From Acidithiobacillus ferridurans (GTDB lineage: Bacteria > Pseudomonadota > Gammaproteobacteria > Acidithiobacillales > Acidithiobacillaceae): a stretch of DNA of 64,000 bases. The notes below the pieces were generated by a model. That model ran no database searches. It had not been told where the DNA came from and was given only the letters and a program-made list of their open reading frames with translations. The position numbers and the translations under genes are program-made. The stretch spans positions 806,001 to 870,000 of the forward strand of contig NZ_AP018795.1 of assembly GCF_003966655.1 (NCBI RefSeq), given 5' to 3'. This document shows, in pieces, positions 57,860 to 64,000 of the stretch (the stretch's first letter is position 1; each line of letters starts with the position of its first letter).

Positions 57860-58160
57860 GCATGCCCCACTCGGGGTGACGATGACGCCCGCTGCGCCCG
57901 AATAACGTCCGCGATGGCCTGCTGGATTTCCGCCTCGTGGTTCATCACGCGGAGCGGGACGGTTTGTTACCGGAGTTCTGGGTTATACTCGCAACAAGGG
58001 CAGGGTCGCATGACAAAACACCCATAACCTTACCGAAGTCGCAAGAGGGGGCGGGGATGAGCCGGCACAGACGTTTACTGGGTTGTTTTCAGGCAGATGC
58101 CCGCGAACGGTCAAAGAATCCATACCGAATCACGCCGGTCGGCTCGGCGCCCGCCCTCGC
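57860..58160. other. Gap upstream of recC
   Basis: A 301-base gap. A TATACT near 57983 could be a -10 box for recC. A short minus-strand reading frame at about 57862-57944 has coding-like composition but no recognisable product. Nothing else is visible. Confidence 0.35.
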
Positions 58161-61100
58161 ATGAGTCATCCGGAAATCGAACCGGGCTTTATCGTCCTCC
58201 ACGGCGACCGTCTGGAGTGGCTCGGCGATGCCGTTCTGGAATGGTTGCGCGAGCACCCGCTTCGGCCACTGGAAGAGGAAATCTTCCTCGTCCAGAGCAA
58301 CGGCATCGCCGAGTGGCTGCAATGGACACTGGCAGCCCATGAGGGCATCTGTGCAGCGGTGCGCGTCGCCCTGCCGGGGCGTTTTCTCTGGGAAAGCTAT
58401 GCACGGGTGCTGGGCACCGGCATCGTCTCGGGCCGCGCGCCGCTGGACAAGGCACCGCTCACCTGGCGACTGATGCGGCTCTTGCCGGAACTGCTGGCCC
58501 ATGCCGATTTCGCCCCCTTGCGGCATTTTATCGGCCAGTCACAGCGGCCGGACGGCGCATTGGAGCGGCGCTGGCAAATGGCCGCGCAGATCGCCGATCT
58601 CTTCGACCAGTATCAGGTCTATCGTGGCGACTGGCTGGCGGACTGGGCCACAGACCAGTCCCTGCTGCGGCGGGGCGATGGCGAGCGGGTGACCCTGCCC
58701 GCCGACCAGTGCTGGCAACCCCGGCTCTGGCAGGCGTTACGGCAGGACCTGCACAGCAGCGGGCAGGACCAGGCGCTGGGCCGGGCGCAGGTGCATGAGC
58801 AATTTCTCGCCGCCCTGAATGCCGGGCGCCCCCCCGTAACGCCCTTGCCCCGCCGCGTCGTCATCTTCGGAGCAGCCACCCTGCCGGAACAGAGTCTGAC
58901 CGCGCTGGCCGCGCTGGGCCGGCAGATGCAGGTGATCCTTGCGGTGCCCAACCCCTGCCGCTACCACTGGGCCGACATCGTCTCGGGACGCGAATTGCTC
59001 AGGCGCGAGCGCCGTCGCCAATCCCCGCGCAACGGCCACGATCTCTCTGCCACCGCAACAGAGGACCTGCATCAGTTCGGCAACCCCCTGCTCGCGGCCT
59101 GGGGACGTCAGGGCCGGGATTTTCTCCATCTGCTGGACCAGTTCGATGAAACGGCGGCATTGCAGCGCCAGATGGACATCCCGCGCATCGATCTCTTCAG
59201 CGAAGATCAGGGCGCCACCCTCCTGCGCCAGTTGCAGGTGCAAATCCGTGATCTGGAAGGCATCAGGCCGGAAACCTGCACGGCGCTCGACGACAACGAT
59301 CACTCCGTGGTCTTTCACATCGCCCACAGCGCCCTGCGCGAGGTGCAGATTCTCCACGATCAACTGCTGGACCGCTTTGCCGCCGGCACACTGCAACCCC
59401 GCGACGTAATCGTCATGGTCCCGGAGATCGGCGGTTTTGCGCCCCTCATCCGCGCCACTTTCGATCAATATGACCGGGAAGACAGGCGTTACATTCCCTA
59501 CCACATCGTCGATCTGCAGGCCCGCGACGAACAGCCCCTGCTCCTGGCCCTGGACTGGCTGCTGCGGCTGCCAGAACAGCGCTGCCGACAGAGCGAAATC
59601 CGCGATCTCCTCAACTGCCCCGCCCTGCGCCGGCGCTTTGGTCTGGAACTGGAGGACCTGCCCATCGTGCAGCACTGGCTGGCCGAGGCCGGCTGGCGCT
59701 GGGGGCTCTCGGCAGAGCACCGGGCCGCGCTAGGCATGCCCCATTGCGGTCCCCAGAACAGCGGCGACTTTGCCCTGCAACGCCTCTGCCTCGGCTATGC
59801 CAACGGCGACGACAGCCATTTCTCCGGGATCGAGGCCTACGGCGAGGTGGGCGGGTTGGACGCCGCGCTCCTCGGCCCCCTCGGTCAATTGCTGGAAAAG
59901 CTGGAGCACTGGCAGCACGTTCTGGTGGAATTTCTGGTGCCGGGACGCTGGGGTGAAGCGGCCCGCAACCTGCTCACGGACTTTTTCAGCGCCAGCGATG
60001 ACGACGATGAGGCGCTCCTGCAAAATCTGGAAGAGGCCCTGCGCCAATGGCTGGAGGACTGCGCGGCGGCAGGTTTTGACGAAGCGCTCCCCCTCGCGGT
60101 ATTTCGCGGCGCCTGGCTGGAGATGCTGGATGCGCCGGATCTGGGGCGCAGCTTTCTTGGCGGCGGAGTCACCTTCTGCACCCTCCTGCCCATGCGCGCG
60201 GTGCCCTACCCGCTGGTCTGCCTGCTCGGTATGAACGAGGGCGATTACCCGCGGCGCAGCCCCCGTCCGGACTTCGACCTCATGGCGCTACCCGGCATGG
60301 CCCGCCCCGGCGACCGCTCCCGCCGCGATGACGACCGCTATCTGATGCTGGAGGCGCTCCTGGCCGCCCGTCAGGAGATCTACGTCAGTTGGGCGGGAAG
60401 GGATCAGCGCAATAACCATGAACGGGCGCCCTCCCTGCTGGTGGCGCAGTTGCGGGAGGCCATTCGCGACGGCTGGCCGCTGGCCCTGGAAGAGCGCACT
60501 TTCGAGCATCCCCTACAACCCTTCAGCCCCGACTATCTGTCCGGCAAACCCGGCCTGCGCACCTGGGCCCGCGAGTGGTATCCCTCTCCGCACAGCGCCC
60601 CGGAAAACACCGCGCTACCCGACCCCGCCGAGGTCACCCCCGCAGCATCCGCGAGCTGCTGGAGTTTTTTCGCCTGCCCGCCCGCGCCTTTTACCGGCAA
60701 CGCCTGCGCACGGACTTCAACGAAGAAGATCCGGCTGAGGAGGACGACGAACCCTTCACGCTGGACAGCCTCGAAACCTATCACCTGCTCGAAGACCTGC
60801 TCCGCGCCGCAGAAAAAAACGGCCCTGACCGAGTTGCCGAAAGAGCGCGGGCACAACAGCGCGGTGGTCGCTATCCCCTCGCGGGCATGGCGGCGAGAAC
60901 CGCGGCCGCGCTGCTCGACGACATCACTCCCGTCCTGACCGTCTGGCAGGAGATCCGCATGGAATGGGCCGCAGCGCCGCAACGACAGGCTATTACCCAT
61001 GCCCACGGCCGGATATTGCTGGAGGACTGGCTGCCCACATTGCACCAAAACAGTGCAGGAGACCTCGCCTTCGTCCAGCTCCGCGCCAGTCGCCTACTGA

Positions 61101-61552
61101 ATAAGGAGAGCCAAAAACCCGAAGGGGATAAACTCGCAGCGCTCTGGCTCCAACAGTTGCTCGCCAATGCCGTCGGCCTGCGCTGCGATGGCATCGTGGT
61201 GGGCCGGGATGTGCTTGTCCGCGCCGCGCCACCGCCACCGGGCGCCATGGCCGCACTGGACGATCTGCTGGATCTCTGGCAGGAAGGTCTCTGCGAGCCC
61301 CTGCCGGTCACCCTCAAAACCGCCCTCGTCAGTCTGCAGGGCAAAAACCCGGCGCCGATTTACGACGGCAATGACCACCTGCCCGGCGAAGTCAGGAAAA
61401 ATCTCAACCTGTTCCGCGATTATCCCGACTTCGCCGCCCTCAGCAGCGCCCGAACCGGGCTGCAACGACGCGGCTTCGCAGAATACGCCGCAGCCCTCTA
61501 CCGCCCCTTCGCCGACTGGCTGGAAACCCTGGAATGGCAGGCGCATCCATGA
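58161..61552 (+). pseudogene. recC: RecC exonuclease V subunit, split by a frameshift
   Basis: The N-terminal two thirds match RecC: ILVQSNGIAEWLQ-like EIFLVQSNGIAEWLQWTLAAHEGICAAV, FLWESYARVLG, VFGAATLPEQSLTALAALGRQMQVILAVPNPCRYHWADI, and VPYPLVCLLGMNEGDYPRRSPRPDFDLMA. In the given sequence the frame shifts at the run of five C at 60637-60641 and the first product ends at 60938. The C-terminal third continues in another frame (PRSIRELLEFFRLPARAFYRQ... to RPFADWLETLEWQAHP) ending at 61552. With one extra C the protein would be 1130 residues, matching E. coli RecC (1122). RecC recognises Chi in RecBCD recombination and is essential to it. It is probably a sequencing error or a recent mutation. 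recB overlaps by ATGA. Confidence 0.9.
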
Positions 61553-64000
61553 CCACGATCCTCGACCCCCTGCACCTGCCCCTGCACGGCAGCCGCCTCA
61601 TCGAGGCCAGCGCCGGCACCGGCAAAACCTGGACCATCGCCGCCCTCTATCTGCGCATGATCCTTGGGCATGGCGCAGAAGGTGAGCGCTTCGCACGCCC
61701 TCTTCTGCCCGAAGATATTCTGGTGATGACCTTCACCCGCGCCGCCACCCAGGAACTCAAGGAACGCATCCGCGATCGCCTGCAAACGGCCGCCCGATAT
61801 TTCCGCGGCAGCGAACATCCAACGCAGCCAGATCCCTTTCTCGAAGCGCTGCTGGCCGACCATCCCGACCCCGTGGTCCGCGCCCGCGCCGCGCATCAGC
61901 TTGCCTTGGCGGCCGATGCCATGGATGACAGCGCCATTTTCACCATTGACGCCTGGTGCCAGCGCACCCTGCGCGAGCACGCCTTTGCCACCGGCAGCGA
62001 CTTCCGCGAGACGCTGCTTCTGGATGAGACCGATCTGCGCGACGACGCGGTGCGCGACTTCTGGCGGCAGGAGATCTATCCGCTGAGCGAACCCGTCCTC
62101 GATGAGGTCCTCCAGCTCTTTTCCAGTCCCGACAAGATCCGGCAGGAAACAGAAGCCCTGTGCAAACTCGATCCGCCCCTGCCCGCCCCCGAATCGACAC
62201 TGGCGGACTGGCTGTCCGCCGCCGTCGGTGCGCCCCGACGGCAGCTCGCCACCCTCAAGGCGCAATGGGCGGCGGAGCATGATGCTTTTGCGGAGTGGCT
62301 GTTGGGGCTCGTAAACGGTCCCAAGGCAGACAATCCATTGAATGGTAAAAGCCTAAGCGCAGCGATTGTCAGTCGGGCCCTCGCCGCGCTGCGTGATTGG
62401 GCCGACCATTCCGATATATTGATTCCCGACGAACCGGATAAATGCCAGCGCCTTGCTGCCAGCCAACTGCCCGAGTATTGCAAAAAAACACCGCCTCTCG
62501 TCATCCACCCCGCTGCCGAGACACTGGATACCCTGTTCAGGGAGTTGGAAACCATCGCCCAACAGTTCGCCCAACTGCATGGTGAAATTCGCACCCACGC
62601 CGCCGCCTGGATCAACGCCCGGCTGAGTCAGCTCAAGGCCCAGAGCGGGCAGGTCAGCTTTGCCGACTATCAGCAGCGCCTCGCCAGGGTACTGCACGAC
62701 AAAACCCAGGGACCGGCACTCGCCGCCCGCCTGCGGCAGAAATATCCCGCCGCCCTCATCGACGAGTTTCAGGACACCTCCGCCCTGCAATACCAGATCT
62801 TCGACGACATCTACCACGCCGCCGACAACGACCCCAATACCCTGCTTCTGCTCATCGGTGACCCCAAACAGTCCATCTACGCCTTTCGCGGCGCGGACAT
62901 CGGCAGTTATCTGCAGGCACGTCGCCTGACCGAGGGCCGCCATTACGCCCTCGGCACCAATTATCGCTCCAGCCATGCGCTGGTCAGCGCCCTCAACGCC
63001 ATCTACACCGCCGCCGAACACGACGACCCCCAAGGCGCTTTTGCCTATGCGGCCCCCGGTGCCGACAACCCGCTCCCTTACCAGCCGGTGCAGGCCCATG
63101 GCCACCAAAAAGTCTGGCGGATCCATGGCAAAGCCGCCCCCGCGCTGACTTTCTGGAATGCCGGCGGGAAACTGAACAAAGGCGACTATCTGGAACGCTG
63201 CGCAGCACAGGCCGCAGAATGCATTGTCGGACTGCTCGACAACCCGGAAGCAGGATTCGCGCAGGAGGGAGAAATCACCCGACGGCTGGAGGCCAAGGAC
63301 ATCGCCATTCTCGTCCGCGATCATCATGAAGCCGCCAGCATCCGTCAGGCCCTCCACCACCGCCGATTACGCAGCGTCTTTCTCTCGGAGCGGGATTCCG
63401 TCTATGCCAGTGAGGAAGCCCGCGAACTGCTTCTCTGGCTGGAGGCGGTGGCCGAACCCGAAGATGCCCGCCGTCTGCGCGTCGCCCTCGCCCTGCCGCT
63501 GCTGGGACGGTCTTTCAGCGCCCTGGACGCCTTTCATCAGGACGAAGCGGCCTGGGAGGCGCAACTGGAGCAGTTCCAGGATCTGTCCCGGCAGTGGCGG
63601 CGGCAGGGCGTCCTGGCCATGCTCCACCACAGCATCCATCAGTTCGGCATTGCCGCCCGCTTGCTGACGCAGCCCGAAGGCGAACGTCGCCTCACCAACC
63701 TGCTCCACCTCGGTGAACTCTTGCAGCAGGCGAGCGCCACCCTCGACGGTCCCGAGGCCCTCATTCGCCACCTGCGCGAGGCCATCGCCGCCGGAAGCGA
63801 TCAGAGTGATGCCCACATCCTGCGTCTGGAGAGCGATGCCGGACTGCTGCGCGTGGTCACCATCCACGCCGCCAAAGGTCTGCAATATCCCCTGGTTTTT
63901 TTGCCCTTCATCGCCACCTGCAGGCCCGCCAGGGCCAACCCCTTTACGGTCATCCACAGCGCGGACGGACAGTCCGCCATCCACTGGGAAAGCGGCGACA
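61549..64000 (+). CDS. recB: RecB exonuclease V helicase/nuclease, 3' end outside the window
   Basis: The start overlaps the recC stop (ATGA). The frame is open for 817 codons to the end of the window. It has the UvrD/RecB-type helicase motifs: SRLIEASAGTGKTWTIAALYLRM (Walker A), ILVMTFTRAATQELKERIRDRL, FDAIFTIDAW-like SAIFTIDAWCQRTL, ALIDEFQDTSALQYQIFDDIY (Walker B), LLIGDPKQSIYAFRGADI and VVTIHAAKGLQYPLVFLP. RecB is the 3'-5' helicase and nuclease of RecBCD, used to repair double-strand breaks and degrade foreign linear DNA. The nuclease domain lies beyond the window. recD is not in view. Confidence 0.95.
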   Translation, partial: MTTILDPLHLPLHGSRLIEASAGTGKTWTIAALYLRMILGHGAEGERFARPLLPEDILVMTFTRAATQELKERIRDRLQTAARYFRGSEHPTQPDPFLEALLADHPDPVVRARAAHQLALAADAMDDSAIFTIDAWCQRTLREHAFATGSDFRETLLLDETDLRDDAVRDFWRQEIYPLSEPVLDEVLQLFSSPDKIRQETEALCKLDPPLPAPESTLADWLSAAVGAPRRQLATLKAQWAAEHDAFAEWLLGLVNGPKADNPLNGKSLSAAIVSRALAALRDWADHSDILIPDEPDKCQRLAASQLPEYCKKTPPLVIHPAAETLDTLFRELETIAQQFAQLHGEIRTHAAAWINARLSQLKAQSGQVSFADYQQRLARVLHDKTQGPALAARLRQKYPAALIDEFQDTSALQYQIFDDIYHAADNDPNTLLLLIGDPKQSIYAFRGADIGSYLQARRLTEGRHYALGTNYRSSHALVSALNAIYTAAEHDDPQGAFAYAAPGADNPLPYQPVQAHGHQKVWRIHGKAAPALTFWNAGGKLNKGDYLERCAAQAAECIVGLLDNPEAGFAQEGEITRRLEAKDIAILVRDHHEAASIRQALHHRRLRSVFLSERDSVYASEEARELLLWLEAVAEPEDARRLRVALALPLLGRSFSALDAFHQDEAAWEAQLEQFQDLSRQWRRQGVLAMLHHSIHQFGIAARLLTQPEGERRLTNLLHLGELLQQASATLDGPEALIRHLREAIAAGSDQSDAHILRLESDAGLLRVVTIHAAKGLQYPLVFLPFIATCRPARANPFTVIHSADGQSAIHWESGD

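Noticed and set aside
57862-57944. Short minus-strand reading frame beginning MNHEAEIQQAIADVIRAQ
   Set aside because: It runs into antisense of the TMEM175 gene after about 25 residues, lacks a ribosome site that I trust, and has no known family.

Overview
The window looks like the chromosome of a free-living Gram-negative proteobacterium. It carries RlpA, IspB, RecBC, NtrBC/GlnK, a beta-barrel porin and outer-membrane lipoproteins. The gene mix and fairly high GC (a Tad pilus locus, two Amt transporters, a hopanoid/prenyl-type toroid protein, cyclopropane fatty acid synthase, a fluoride riboswitch) would fit an Acidithiobacillus-like acidophilic chemolithotroph. That genus call is an inference from gene content, not from a database match. 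I saw no insertion sequence, prophage or CRISPR array.

Region 1 (1-13428, + strand) is part of a Tad/Flp-type pilus locus. In order it holds a 5'-truncated TadG-like protein, a secreted protein, a TadE-like minor pilin, a second secreted protein, a 55-residue Flp-like pilin, CpaB, the CpaC secretin, a TadA/CpaF ATPase with an N-terminal FHA domain, and a second TadE-like protein. A lytic transglycosylase and three secreted proteins follow. Two of those share an LprI-like four-cysteine pattern, and one of the two is fused to a thioredoxin fold. No TadB/TadC follows TadA.

Region 2 (13491-26553, mostly - strand) is housekeeping and envelope: a family-4 uracil-DNA glycosylase, Uup, an additional class B penicillin-binding protein behind an O-antigen-ligase-type protein, a tRNA-Pro(CGG) with its terminator, IspB, a TPR membrane protein and the nitrogen two-component system NtrC/NtrB.

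Region 3 (26554-43762, + strand) is the most interesting part, a nitrogen-stress island running outward from ntrBC. It holds the proteasome-like peptidase Anbu with its ATP-grasp/alpha-E/transglutaminase partners, then PrkA, Amt, YeaH, SpoVR, a porin, GlnK and a second Amt. NtrC-type 17-bp dyads lie upstream of ntrB/anbu, the ATP-grasp operon, prkA, the first amt and the porin-glnK-amt operon. One of these dyads occurs twice with identical sequence. All of these promoter regions except the anbu side also have a sigma-54 -24/-12 element with the correct 10-nt GG-to-GC spacing. Ammonium uptake, PII signalling, the PrkA-YeaH-SpoVR stress module and a probable peptide-ligase/peptidase system therefore look co-regulated.

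Region 4 (43866-64000) is mixed. It holds a class I glutamine amidotransferase, lipoproteins, RlpA, a TrkA-N potassium channel, a D,D-carboxypeptidase homologue that has lost all three active-site motifs, Pgi and an ArnT-like glycosyltransferase. These are followed by a fluoride riboswitch leading to a HyfC/NuoH-like fragment, CrcB and DUF190, then a prenyltransferase-fold protein, Cfa, a TMEM175 channel, and RecC-RecB (RecB runs off the window). SpoVR and RecC are each split by what looks like one missing base in a homopolymer run, so sequencing or assembly error should be considered for both.
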